Positions 16,148 through 25,048 of a stretch of 64,000 nucleotides of DNA are shown one piece after another. This DNA comes from an uncultured Ruminococcus sp. (lineage in GTDB: Bacteria > Bacillota > Clostridia > Oscillospirales > Acutalibacteraceae). The DNA is taken from the NCBI GenBank assembly GCA_902767845.1, contig CACXIV010000010.1, positions 1 through 64,000 of the forward strand, in the 5' to 3' direction. Made by a program: the position numbers and the translations under genes. A model generated the notes under the pieces. It had not been told where the DNA came from, did no database searches, and saw nothing but the letters and a program-made list of their open reading frames with translations. Numbering within the stretch: position 1 is the stretch's first letter; every line of letters begins with the position of its first letter.

Positions 16148-17116
16148 ATGTCTGAATTTTCAGTACCGTTATCTCAAATAGTCGACAGACTCGGTCTTGA
16201 AAAGGTCTATGTTGCGGAAAATTATGAGGATACAAAAATCTCTACCGTTGAGATCAACCGTCCCGGTCTTGAGCTCACGGGCTACTTTGAGTTTTTTGAC
16301 AACAAGCGCATCCAGGTGCTCGGCAACACCGAGTTCGCGTACCTCGGACGCTTCGGCTCCGAGGCTCAGCGAATGGTAATCGAATCGATTTTCAGCTTCG
16401 GTCCGCCGGCGGTCATCATCTGCCGCGAGATCGAGCCGTCCAACGTCATCCTTGAGAGCGCGAAGCTCCACAAGGTCTCGATCTTTGCCACCGATGAAAA
16501 CACATCGGATCTCACCGCGCGGCTGGTTCAGTACCTCAACCGCGAGCTCGCTCCGAGGATCACGCGCCACGGCGTGCTGGTCGAGGTATACGGCGAGGGC
16601 TGTCTGCTCACCGGCGACAGCGGAGTCGGTAAAAGCGAGACCGCTATCGAGCTCATCAAGCGCGGACACCGGCTCGTCGCGGACGACGCCGTCGAGATAC
16701 TCAGGACGAACGCCAACACCCTGATCGGTCAGTCGCCCCAAAATATCCGCCATTTTATCGAGCTGAGGGGCATCGGAATAATCAACGCGCGCCAGCTCTT
16801 CGGTATGGGCGCGGTAAAGACGAGCGAGAAGATCGACATGGTTGTCAACCTTGAGCTTTGGGACAACGCCAAGGTGTATGACCGCATGGGACTCGAAAAC
16901 CAGTATATGGATATACTCGGCGTCGAGGTTCCGGCGCTCACCATCCCCGTAAAGCCCGGCCGTAACCTCGCGGTCATCATCGAGGTGGCGGCTATGAACA
17001 ACCGTCAGAAGAAGATGGGCTACAACGCCGCCAAAGACCTGCTTGTGAGCCTCGGAATGGATCTGGCGGCAATGCCGGAGGCTCAGGAGAAAATCATCGT
17101 CGGCAAGTGGGAATAG
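16148..17116 (+). CDS. hprK: HPr kinase/phosphorylase
   Basis: The product has 322 residues from ATG 16148 (GGCGGTGG upstream; the promoter lies inside the longer frame). It has an N-terminal HprK domain, the P-loop GDSGVGKSE near residue 155, the following LVADDAVEI, and the C-terminal K-loop region KPGRNLAVIIEVAAMNNRQKKMG. It phosphorylates Ser46 of HPr and can reverse the reaction, controlling carbon catabolite repression through CcpA. It heads an apparent 16-gene operon reaching to 33490. The order hprK-murB-rapZ-whiA is typical for clostridia. Confidence 0.97.
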   Translation: MSEFSVPLSQIVDRLGLEKVYVAENYEDTKISTVEINRPGLELTGYFEFFDNKRIQVLGNTEFAYLGRFGSEAQRMVIESIFSFGPPAVIICREIEPSNVILESAKLHKVSIFATDENTSDLTARLVQYLNRELAPRITRHGVLVEVYGEGCLLTGDSGVGKSETAIELIKRGHRLVADDAVEILRTNANTLIGQSPQNIRHFIELRGIGIINARQLFGMGAVKTSEKIDMVVNLELWDNAKVYDRMGLENQYMDILGVEVPALTIPVKPGRNLAVIIEVAAMNNRQKKMGYNAAKDLLVSLGMDLAAMPEAQEKIIVGKWE

Positions 17117-17166
17117 ACCTCATTTAGCCGTTCGGCGCTCAATTTGTGATTTAATTAGGAGATATT

Positions 17167-18072
17167 ATGGACAGAACAGATATTATATATAACCTCGCCC
17201 GGGTTCTTAACTGCGAGGCGTTCAAGGATGAGCCGATGAACCGGCACACCTCGTTCAAGATCGGCGGCACTGCCGATACATACGTTAAGGTCGACGACCT
17301 GAGCACCCTTGCCGCGATCGTCAGGGAATGCGTCGATTCCGACGTCGATTACCTTATCCTCGGCAACGGCAGCAACGTGCTTGTCAGCGACGAAGGCTAC
17401 AGGGGAGTAGTGATAAGGCTCGACGGAGAGTTCCGCAGGATATCCCCGATCGACGAGACCACCCTTTACTGCGGAGCCGGAGCGTCGCTCGCGTCGCTGT
17501 GCAAGTTCGCGCTCAACAGCGGACTGAGCGGCCTTGAGTTCGCCTGGGGAATACCGGGCACCGTAGGCGGAGCCGTGTTCATGAACGCAGGCGCCTACGA
17601 CGGCGAGATGAAGAACGTGGTTTATTCCGTGTCGCACCTCACGCCCGACGGAGGGATAGGAAGGTGCGAGAGGGACGATCTTAAAATGGGCTACCGCACC
17701 AGCGTTTACCGCTCCAACAGATGCATAATCACCGGAGTCACCATAAAGCTCAAAAAGGCCGATCCCGAGGATATCCGCGCCAAGATGGACGACTTTATGG
17801 AACGCCGCAGCTCAAAGCAGCCGCTCGAGTTCCCCAGCGCCGGCAGCGTTTTCAAGCGCCCCGAGGGAGCCTACGCCGGAGCGCTGATCGAGCAGTGCGG
17901 ACTAAAGGGCAAATGCCACGGCGGAGCTCAGGTGTCCGACAAGCACGCCGGCTTTATAATCAACAGGAGCAACGCCACCGCCAACGACGTCAAGTCGCTC
18001 ATTCGCGAGGTTCAGACCAAGGTGTACGACGAAACCGGCTACAACCTCGAGTGCGAGCTTATTATTCTTTAA
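17167..18072 (+). CDS. murB: UDP-N-acetylenolpyruvoylglucosamine reductase
   Basis: The product has 301 residues, the length of type II MurB. FAD-binding segments LGNGSNVLVSDEGYRG and GIPGTVGGAVFMNAGAYDGEM are present. The catalytic serine region is FPSAGSVFKRP, and a conserved glutamate lies near the C-terminus (LIREVQTKVYDETG). It reduces UDP-GlcNAc-enolpyruvate to UDP-MurNAc, the second committed step of peptidoglycan synthesis, with NADPH and FAD. It starts at ATG 17167 behind AGGAGAT. Confidence 0.97.
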   Translation: MDRTDIIYNLARVLNCEAFKDEPMNRHTSFKIGGTADTYVKVDDLSTLAAIVRECVDSDVDYLILGNGSNVLVSDEGYRGVVIRLDGEFRRISPIDETTLYCGAGASLASLCKFALNSGLSGLEFAWGIPGTVGGAVFMNAGAYDGEMKNVVYSVSHLTPDGGIGRCERDDLKMGYRTSVYRSNRCIITGVTIKLKKADPEDIRAKMDDFMERRSSKQPLEFPSAGSVFKRPEGAYAGALIEQCGLKGKCHGGAQVSDKHAGFIINRSNATANDVKSLIREVQTKVYDETGYNLECELIIL

Positions 18073-18090
18073 CAGAATAAAGGAGATTTT

Positions 18091-18966
18091 ATGGAGTTTA
18101 TAATCATTTCGGGTCTGTCCGGCGCCGGCAAGACCTCGGCGCTGCATGTGCTCGAGGACATCGGCTACTACTGCGTCGACAATATCCCGGCTTCTCTGCT
18201 CTCTACGCTTTACACGCTCTGCCTCAATTCGCCAAACAAGTCGATGAAGCGCGCGGCGGTCGTGGTGGACGTCCGCGGCAACGACAATTACGAGCAGATG
18301 AATACCCAGATCGAGGATTTCAAAAAGTCGCACGGCGACGTAAAGATCCTCTTTATCGACGCGCGCTCGGATATAGTCATTATGCGCTATAAGGAGACAA
18401 GGCGGAAGCATCCGCTGTCGGAGCGCCTGCGCGACGGCACCGTGACCGAGGCGGTGGAGTTTGAAAAGGCTCTGCTCACCCCGATCAAGCGCCTCGCGGA
18501 TTTCCACATCAACACCACTTACATGTCTAACAAGCAGCTTCGCGAGCGCGTGCTGAGCCTCTTTATGGACGACGTGACGAAGAGCCTCACGCTCACCTTT
18601 ATGAGCTTCGGCTTCAAGTACGGCATACCGCTCGAGGCGGACGTCGTCTTTGACGTTCGCTGCCTGCCGAATCCGTTTTATATCCCCGAGCTCAAGGAGC
18701 TCACCGGACTCGACAAGGCTGTGCGCAATTACGTGCTGTGCAGCAAGGATACCCAGAAGTTTATCGCGCGCTGCCTCGACCTGCTCGATTTCTCTGTTCC
18801 GCTTTATCACAAGGAGGGCAAGAGCGAGCTCGTCGTCGGAGTCGGCTGTACGGGCGGCAAGCACCGCAGCGTCACCGTCGCCATGCAGCTCAGGGAGCAC
18901 TTCGGCAGCCTCGGCTACAAGAGCGTCGTTCAGCACCGCGACATTGATAAAAAATCTACCGACTGA
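18091..18966 (+). CDS. rapZ: RapZ/YvcJ-family nucleotide-binding protein
   Basis: The product has 291 residues. It has an N-terminal P-loop GLSGAGKTSALHVLEDIGY, a DNIP motif and the C-terminal GCTGGKHRSVTVA signature. In E. coli RapZ is an RNase E adaptor controlling GlmS; in Firmicutes YvcJ hydrolyses nucleotides and has been linked to competence and GlmR signalling. It sits between murB and whiA, the conserved cluster position, 18 and 14 bases from its neighbours. The yvcK/glmR gene that usually lies between rapZ and whiA is absent here. Confidence 0.95.
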   Translation: MEFIIISGLSGAGKTSALHVLEDIGYYCVDNIPASLLSTLYTLCLNSPNKSMKRAAVVVDVRGNDNYEQMNTQIEDFKKSHGDVKILFIDARSDIVIMRYKETRRKHPLSERLRDGTVTEAVEFEKALLTPIKRLADFHINTTYMSNKQLRERVLSLFMDDVTKSLTLTFMSFGFKYGIPLEADVVFDVRCLPNPFYIPELKELTGLDKAVRNYVLCSKDTQKFIARCLDLLDFSVPLYHKEGKSELVVGVGCTGGKHRSVTVAMQLREHFGSLGYKSVVQHRDIDKKSTD

Positions 18967-18980
18967 TTTAGGAGGACAAG

Positions 18981-19919
18981 GTGTCTTTTTCTTCCGACAT
19001 AAAAAAAGAGCTTTGTACGCTTGAAATATACGACCGCGAGCTGCTGAGGGCTGAGCTTTACGGCATGCTGATCTTCGGCAAGACCTTCCGCGGCGACAGG
19101 ATAGTTTTCACTACCGAGAGCGTCGACGCGGTAAGAAGGATAACGATGCTTCTGCAAAACCTGTATATGCCGATAATCGAAAAGCAGACCGCTCTCAGGG
19201 CAAAATCCGGTCAAAGCCGCCTTTTCAGGATATCGGTGATCGACTCTGACGAGTGCAGGCGTATCTTCGAGGACTTCGGCCATTCCGCCGGTCAGGTCAC
19301 GCTTAGGGTCAACCGCGCGAACATCCCGAGCGAGGAGCTTTCGGCGGCGTTCATCAGGGGAGTGTTCCTGAGCTGCGGCTCGGCATCCGACCCGATGAAA
19401 AGCTATCACGCGGAGTTTTGTGTTCCGCACAAAAATTTGGCTGCCGATCTTTGCAAAATACTCGGCGAAGTCACGGAATGCGGTTTCTCTCCGAAAACCG
19501 TCCTTCGCAGCGGCAACTACATAGTGTACTTCAAGGGCAGCGAGCAGATCTGCGACCTGCTTACATATATCGGCGCGCCGATCGCCGCCATGGAGATCAT
19601 GGGAACCAAGGCGGTCAAGCAGGTGCGCAACAACATCAACCGCCGTATCAACGGCGAAATGGCAAACATTGGCAAGGTGGCCTCTGCCTCCGCAAGGCAG
19701 ATAGAGGCTATCAAAAAAATAAAAAATACCCGCGGTATCGAGACCCTGCCCGAGGATTTGAGGGAGATCGCCGTTCTGCGGCTCGAAAATCCCGAGATGT
19801 CGCTCAGGGATCTGGGGCAGAATCTTGATCCGCCGATCAGCCGCAGCGGAGCGAATCACAGGATGCAGCGGCTGCTCGGGTACGCGGACGCGGAGGACAG
19901 CGAAAATGGAAATAACTGA
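18981..19919 (+). CDS. whiA: DNA-binding regulator WhiA
   Basis: The product has 312 residues from GTG 18981, with TAGGAGGACAAG as its ribosome site. It has an N-terminal LAGLIDADG-like domain (SFSSDIKKELC..., AFIRGVFLSCGSASDP) and a C-terminal helix-turn-helix with LRDLGQNLDPPISRSGANHRMQRL. WhiA controls sporulation genes in Streptomyces and affects division and chromosome segregation in Firmicutes. The xseB start lies inside its last codons. Confidence 0.96.
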   Translation: MSFSSDIKKELCTLEIYDRELLRAELYGMLIFGKTFRGDRIVFTTESVDAVRRITMLLQNLYMPIIEKQTALRAKSGQSRLFRISVIDSDECRRIFEDFGHSAGQVTLRVNRANIPSEELSAAFIRGVFLSCGSASDPMKSYHAEFCVPHKNLAADLCKILGEVTECGFSPKTVLRSGNYIVYFKGSEQICDLLTYIGAPIAAMEIMGTKAVKQVRNNINRRINGEMANIGKVASASARQIEAIKKIKNTRGIETLPEDLREIAVLRLENPEMSLRDLGQNLDPPISRSGANHRMQRLLGYADAEDSENGNN

Positions 19920-20160
19920 TCTTACGATCGAGGAATCAACGGCGCTTATCAGGGAAAAGGTCGCCAAAATGGAGAGCGGTAAGCTCACGCTCGATGAAAA
20001 CATAAAACTATACTCCGAGGTCACGGAGCTGATCGCGTATTCGCTAAAACTGCTCGACGGCTATCGGGGCAAGGTGAAGGACGTCGGCGAAAGATTCGCC
20101 GAGCTTAAAAACGGCGGCGGAAAATCCGGCGCCCAGGTGGAGGATCTCTATGAAGAATGA
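19906..20160 (+). CDS. xseB: Exodeoxyribonuclease VII small subunit
   Basis: The product has 84 residues from ATG 19906, which overlaps whiA by 14 bases and has GGAGGACAG upstream. The longer frame is a whiA shadow. The helical core with KLTLDENIKLYSEVTELI matches XseB, which forms helical bundles on the XseA catalytic subunit to degrade single-stranded DNA. xseA is not in this window, although the two are often adjacent; in many clostridia xseB precedes ispA as here. Confidence 0.85.
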   Translation: MEITDLTIEESTALIREKVAKMESGKLTLDENIKLYSEVTELIAYSLKLLDGYRGKVKDVGERFAELKNGGGKSGAQVEDLYEE

Positions 20161-21025
20161 TTATATCGCCATGACCGAATCGGCACTGTTTGACTTTTTG
20201 CCCGATCCAGGCTGCAGGGAGGCAAAGCTTATCGAGTCGATGAGATACAGCCTCGAAGCCGGCGGCAAGCGCGTCCGCCCGAGGCTTGTGTTCGAGTTCA
20301 ACGCCCTTTGCGGCGGCGACCCCGACGCGGCTGCGGCAGCGGCTTGCGCGGTGGAGATGATTCACACCTACTCGCTCATCCACGACGACCTTCCCTGCAT
20401 GGACGACGACGATCTCAGGCGCGGAAAGCCCTCTAATCACAGGGTATTCGGCGAGGACATAGCGCTGCTTGCCGGCGACGCGCTGCAGACAATGGCGTTT
20501 GAGATACTTACCTGCGACAAGACCGCCGCCCTGATGGGCGACAGGGCTTGCAGGCTCGCCGCCAACACCCTCGCAAGGTACGCCGGAGCGACCGGCATGG
20601 TGGGAGGTCAGGTGATCGACCTGATGAGCGAGAACATCAACGCCCCGATCGAGGTGCTCCGTGAGATGGACTACAAAAAGACCGCATGCCTTATAAAAGC
20701 GGCGTGCGAGCTCGGATGTATCAGCGCTAACGCTACGGAGGCTCAGCTCAGGGCGGCTTCGGAATACGCCGAGTGCATAGGCGTAGCCTTCCAGATTCAG
20801 GACGATATCCTCGACCGAACCTCTACCGACGAGGAGCTCGGAAAGCCCGTCGGAAGCGACTGCGAAAACAGCAAGTCGACCTACGTTTCGCTTTTGGGCG
20901 TCGAAAAATGCAGAGTCCTTGTGGACGAGCTGACGCAGAAAGCCATCGGCGCGCTCGGCGCGTTTGATAAAGACCCGCGTTCGCTCAGGGAATTTGCCCT
21001 TGAGCTCGCGGCAAGAAAGAATTAA
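20150..21025 (+). CDS. ispA: Short-chain polyprenyl diphosphate synthase (farnesyl-PP type)
   Basis: The product has 291 residues. The first aspartate-rich motif is HDDLPCMDDDDLRRGKP and the second FQIQDDILD; GGKRVRPRL is near the N-terminus. The two-residue insertion in the first motif is characteristic of bacterial farnesyl/geranyl diphosphate synthases. It condenses DMAPP or GPP with IPP, feeding undecaprenyl-PP synthesis. It overlaps xseB by 11 bases and is followed by dxs, the first enzyme of the MEP pathway. Exact chain length is inferred. Confidence 0.94.
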   Translation: MKNDYIAMTESALFDFLPDPGCREAKLIESMRYSLEAGGKRVRPRLVFEFNALCGGDPDAAAAAACAVEMIHTYSLIHDDLPCMDDDDLRRGKPSNHRVFGEDIALLAGDALQTMAFEILTCDKTAALMGDRACRLAANTLARYAGATGMVGGQVIDLMSENINAPIEVLREMDYKKTACLIKAACELGCISANATEAQLRAASEYAECIGVAFQIQDDILDRTSTDEELGKPVGSDCENSKSTYVSLLGVEKCRVLVDELTQKAIGALGAFDKDPRSLREFALELAARKN

Positions 21026-21055
21026 AATTCTAAATTAGAATTATAGGATATAAAA

Positions 21056-22933
21056 ATGGGTGAGTATAAGCTATTATCTACAATTAAATCACCTGATGAC
21101 GTCAAAAAAGTCAGGGACGGCGACATCCCCAAGCTCTGTACCGAGATTCGCGAAAAGCTTGTGGAGGTCGTTTCGGTCAACGGCGGTCACCTCTCGCCGA
21201 ACCTAGGCGTCGTCGAGCTGACCGTCGCTCTGCACCGCAGCTTTGACCTCCCTTCCGACAGCATTGTTTGGGACGTCGGCCATCAGAGCTACACCCACAA
21301 GCTGCTGACAGGAAGATACTCAAGGTTTGAGACCCTGCGGCAGAAGGGCGGCATTTCGGGCTTTCCCAAAAGGGAGGAGAGCATTTACGACGACTTCAAC
21401 ACCGGTCACAGCAGCACCTCGATCTCCGCGGCGTTCGGCATAGCCAACGCCAAGCTCTTGAACGGCGACCAGAGCCATACCGTAGCGGTCATCGGCGACG
21501 GCTCGTTCACGGGCGGACTCGCGTTCGAGGCGATGAACAACGCCGGCAGGTTCAACAAAAACTTTATCGTCGTGCTCAACGACAACAAAATGTCGATCTC
21601 AAAGAACGTCGGCGCAATCCCGAGATACCTGACCACCGTGCGCATCCAGCCGTGGTATATCCGCGTCAAGCGCGGCACCGAGCGCGCGCTGTCAAAGGTG
21701 CCGCTCGTCGGCAGGATCATCAAGGGAGTGCTCCGCCGAAGCAAATCAAAGATCAAAAACCTCGTTTATAAAAACACGCTGTTCGACTGCTTCGGCTTCA
21801 CCTACCTCGGCCCCATCGACGGCCACAGCGTAGAGGAGCTTGAAAACGCCTTTACCGCTGCCAAAAAAATGCGTACCCCGGTGCTCGTCCACGTCGTAAC
21901 CAAAAAGGGCAAGGGCTATCAGCCTGCCGAGGACAACCCCGGCGAGTTCCACGGTATCGGTCAGTTCGACATAGATTCCGGCGAGCCTATCTCGAGCCAC
22001 AAGGGATTTTCGGCGGAGTTCGGCAGGTACATGTGCGAGCTCGCGCAGTCGGACAAGAGCCTCTGCGCCATCACCGCCGCCATGGCCGGCGGAACCGGGC
22101 TGAACGAGTTTTCAAGGCTGTATAAAAACAGATTTTTCGACGTGGGAATCGCTGAGGAGCACGCCGTAACCTTCGGCTGCGGACTCGCCTCAAAGGGCAT
22201 GCGACCCGTGTTCGCGGTGTATTCCACGTTTTTGCAGAGGGCGTACGACCAGCTTATCCACGACGCGGCGCTGGGCGGACTCCATCTCGTGCTGGCGATC
22301 GACCGCGCCGGTATAGTCGGCGCGGACGGCGAGACCCATCAGGGAGTTTTCGACGTCTCCATGCTAAATTCGATCCCGCGCACTACCATATATTCACCTA
22401 CCTACTTCGAGGGGCTCAGGAGCACGCTTTACGACGCGCTCTATGTCGACGACGGGCTCGCCGCGGTGCGCTATCCGCGCGGAGGCGAGCTGTTCAGACC
22501 CGACGACCTCGGAGAGGAAAGCACCGGCTACAATATCTGCGGCGACGCAGGCGCCGACTGCCTTATCGTCACCTACGGCAGGACGTTCTCCTACGCCGCG
22601 GCGGCGAGGGAGCTGTTGAGGCGGCAGGGAGTCGAGGTCTGCCTGCTGAAGCTCTGCAAAATAAAACCGATCGACCCGTCCACCGTCGAGTTCGCCGGGA
22701 ATTTCAAAGACGTATGGTTCTTTGAGGAGGGCATCAAAAACGGCGGCATAGCGCGCACCTTCTCCGACAAGCTGACGCACGTGGGCTTTACAGGAAGATA
22801 TCACCTAAAGGCGATACACGACCGTTTTGTAAAGCAGATGTCGGTAAACGACGCGCTCGGCATGCTCAAGCTCGACAGCGAGGGCATAAGGGATGTAGTT
22901 ATTAAGGATCTGACCGATGAAAAAAAGACTTGA
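21056..22933 (+). CDS. dxs: 1-deoxy-D-xylulose-5-phosphate synthase
   Basis: The product has 625 residues, with a transketolase-like fold. It has an N-terminal thiamine-diphosphate site (DVGHQSYTHKLLTGR, GDGSFTGGLAFEAMNNAG, NDNKMSIS) and a pyrimidine domain with DVGIAEEHAVTF and DRAGIVGADGETHQG. The transketolase C domain follows. It condenses pyruvate with glyceraldehyde 3-phosphate to DXP, starting the MEP isoprenoid route. A small palindrome (AATTCTAA/TTAGAATT, 21025-21042) lies in the short gap before it. It overlaps tlyA by 17 bases. Confidence 0.97.
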   Translation: MGEYKLLSTIKSPDDVKKVRDGDIPKLCTEIREKLVEVVSVNGGHLSPNLGVVELTVALHRSFDLPSDSIVWDVGHQSYTHKLLTGRYSRFETLRQKGGISGFPKREESIYDDFNTGHSSTSISAAFGIANAKLLNGDQSHTVAVIGDGSFTGGLAFEAMNNAGRFNKNFIVVLNDNKMSISKNVGAIPRYLTTVRIQPWYIRVKRGTERALSKVPLVGRIIKGVLRRSKSKIKNLVYKNTLFDCFGFTYLGPIDGHSVEELENAFTAAKKMRTPVLVHVVTKKGKGYQPAEDNPGEFHGIGQFDIDSGEPISSHKGFSAEFGRYMCELAQSDKSLCAITAAMAGGTGLNEFSRLYKNRFFDVGIAEEHAVTFGCGLASKGMRPVFAVYSTFLQRAYDQLIHDAALGGLHLVLAIDRAGIVGADGETHQGVFDVSMLNSIPRTTIYSPTYFEGLRSTLYDALYVDDGLAAVRYPRGGELFRPDDLGEESTGYNICGDAGADCLIVTYGRTFSYAAAARELLRRQGVEVCLLKLCKIKPIDPSTVEFAGNFKDVWFFEEGIKNGGIARTFSDKLTHVGFTGRYHLKAIHDRFVKQMSVNDALGMLKLDSEGIRDVVIKDLTDEKKT

Positions 22934-23720
22934 CATACTTGTATACGAAAAGGGCTTTGCCGAAAGCAGAGAAAAGGCGAAAGCCGTGATAATGGCGGGA
23001 CTGGTGTACGTCGACAATCAAAAGGCGGACAAGTGCGGAACGTCGTACGACGAGAACGCGAATATCGAGGTTCGCGGCAGCGCGCTCAAATACGTGAGCC
23101 GCGGAGGCTTGAAGCTCGAAAAAGCCATCAGAAATTTCGGGCTTGACTTAAACGGAAAGACCGCCATGGACATAGGCGCCTCAACGGGCGGCTTCACCGA
23201 CTGCATGCTCCAAAACGGCGCAAAAAAGGTGTATTCCATCGACGTCGGCTACGGTCAGCTTGCGTGGAAGCTCAGGACGGACGAACGCGTTGTTAACCTA
23301 GAGCGCACCAATATGCGCAAGGTCACGCGCGAGCAGGTGCCCGAGGAGATCGACTTCTTCTCGGTGGATGTTTCGTTTATCTCGCTCAGGCTCATTCTGC
23401 CGGCGGCGAGGGCGCTTACCGCCGAAAACGGCGAGGCGGTCTGCCTGATAAAGCCCCAGTTCGAGGCAGGCAGGGAAAAGGTCGGCAAAAAGGGCGTCGT
23501 CCGCGATCCTGCCGTGCATGTCGAGGTGGTGGATAATATCCGCGCCTTCGCGCTGAGCGGCGGCTTCGACATTCTTCACCTCGATTTCTCTCCGATAAAG
23601 GGTCCCGAGGGCAATATTGAGTACCTTATCCACCTGAGAAAATCGGACGATCCCGCGGATCACACCGACATCACTACGGACGAGCTCGTAAAAAGCTCGC
23701 ACGATTTGCTCGATAAATAG
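22917..23720 (+). CDS. tlyA: TlyA-family rRNA methyltransferase
   Basis: The product has 267 residues. It has an N-terminal S4 RNA-binding domain (RLDILVYEKGFAESREKAK...) and a Rossmann methyltransferase domain with AMDIGASTGGFTDCMLQ, YSIDVGYGQLAWKLR and FFSVDVSFISL. TlyA proteins 2'-O-methylate rRNA cytidines; older annotation calls them hemolysin A. The position dxs-tlyA-nadK-argR-recN is a conserved clostridial block. The specific rRNA site is not predictable. Confidence 0.94.
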   Translation: MKKRLDILVYEKGFAESREKAKAVIMAGLVYVDNQKADKCGTSYDENANIEVRGSALKYVSRGGLKLEKAIRNFGLDLNGKTAMDIGASTGGFTDCMLQNGAKKVYSIDVGYGQLAWKLRTDERVVNLERTNMRKVTREQVPEEIDFFSVDVSFISLRLILPAARALTAENGEAVCLIKPQFEAGREKVGKKGVVRDPAVHVEVVDNIRAFALSGGFDILHLDFSPIKGPEGNIEYLIHLRKSDDPADHTDITTDELVKSSHDLLDK

Positions 23721-23728
23721 GAGATCAT

Positions 23729-24589
23729 ATGAAAATCGCGATCATTGTCAACCTGTCAAAGCCTAAGGCGATTTCCTGCGCTGACGCGATCTGCGCCCTG
23801 CTCTCGGAACACGGCGCCCGTATCTGCGCGCTTTCCGAATCCGCGGAATACCTCGCCTTTGACTCCGTAAAATACTTCGATGACATCAGCGCGCTGTTCG
23901 GCTACTGCGACGTAGCGGTCACCGTCGGAGGCGACGGCACCATAATCCACGCCGCAAAGCACGCCGCCTGCGCCGACACTCCGCTGATCGGCGTCAACGT
24001 CGGCAGACTGGGCTTCGCCGCCGATCTGGAGGCGGAGGACATAGGGGCGCTCACAAGGCTTTTGACGGGCGAATACGCCACCGAAAACCGCATCCTGCTC
24101 GATATCGAGGTGCAAAACGGCGGTCCCGCCAAGCATTATCTCGCCGTGAACGACGCCGTTGTCGCCCACGGTCAGCTTTCAAAGATAGTCGATCTCTCGC
24201 TCAGTCTAAACGGCGAGGAGATCTCAAAATACCGCGCCGACGGACTGCTTTTCGCGACCCCAACGGGCTCTACCGCGTACTCGCTCTCCGCCGGAGGTCC
24301 CATAATCTCTCCGCAGATGGACTGCATTTTGATGACCCCGGTATGTCCGCACTCGCTGTTTTCGCGCTCGGTGCTGTTCGAGGGCGAATCCACGCTGTCG
24401 GTATCGGCAAAAATACCCGACGGCTGCAGCTGCGTTTTGACCGTCGACGGCGAGGTCAATATAAATATCGCGGAGACCGACAGGGTAATAGTAAGAAAAT
24501 CCGTTCAGCAGTTAAAGCTGATTTCCATAAATAAACTCAATTTCTACCGCAAGCTCAACCGCAAGCTCAAAGAGAGGGAAATACAATGA
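23729..24589 (+). CDS. nadK: NAD kinase
   Basis: The product has 286 residues. It has the GGDGT motif (VTVGGDGTIIHAA), the conserved VNVGRLGFAADL, and a NDAVVAHG / SKYRADGLLFATPTGSTAYSLSAGGPI segment. It phosphorylates NAD+ to NADP+ in the cytoplasm. It lies eight bases after tlyA and overlaps argR by four bases (ATGA). Confidence 0.97.
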   Translation: MKIAIIVNLSKPKAISCADAICALLSEHGARICALSESAEYLAFDSVKYFDDISALFGYCDVAVTVGGDGTIIHAAKHAACADTPLIGVNVGRLGFAADLEAEDIGALTRLLTGEYATENRILLDIEVQNGGPAKHYLAVNDAVVAHGQLSKIVDLSLSLNGEEISKYRADGLLFATPTGSTAYSLSAGGPIISPQMDCILMTPVCPHSLFSRSVLFEGESTLSVSAKIPDGCSCVLTVDGEVNINIAETDRVIVRKSVQQLKLISINKLNFYRKLNRKLKEREIQ

Positions 24590-25038
24590 AAAGCAGCAGA
24601 CATTCAAAAATTCTTGAAATAATCAGCGAACAGCCGATCGAAACTCAGGACGAGCTTCTCTCGCGCCTCAAGACCGAGGGCTACAGGGTCACTCAGGCGA
24701 CCATCTCGCGCGATATCAAGGATCTGCGGCTTGTAAAGACCCTCGGCGGCGACGGCAAGTACCGCTATGCCGAGGCTCAGGCAGGTTCGTCGGATATCCG
24801 CTCGAACTTTGACCAGCTCTTTGTTTCGTCGGTCGTCTCAATGGATATCGCTCAGAATATCGTTGTGATAAAGACCCTCAGCGGCATGGCTAACGCCGTC
24901 TGCGCCGCGCTCGACTCCACCGGCAACAGCTCGATCGTGGGCACCATCGCCGGCGACGACACTATCTTTGTCGCCTGCCGCTCAAACGAGCACGCGCAGT
25001 CGCTCGCGTCCACGCTCAAGCAGTATAAGATAAAGTAG
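24586..25038 (+). CDS. argR: Arginine repressor ArgR/AhrC
   Basis: The product has 150 residues, the standard length. It has an N-terminal winged helix with LKTEGYRVTQATISRDIKDLRLVK and a C-terminal hexamerisation and arginine-binding domain with GTIAGDDTIFVACR. It represses arginine biosynthesis when arginine binds. Its place in a nadK-argR-recN operon rather than with arg genes is normal for Firmicutes. Confidence 0.97.
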   Translation: MKSSRHSKILEIISEQPIETQDELLSRLKTEGYRVTQATISRDIKDLRLVKTLGGDGKYRYAEAQAGSSDIRSNFDQLFVSSVVSMDIAQNIVVIKTLSGMANAVCAALDSTGNSSIVGTIAGDDTIFVACRSNEHAQSLASTLKQYKIK

Positions 25039-25048
25039 GAAAGATAAA

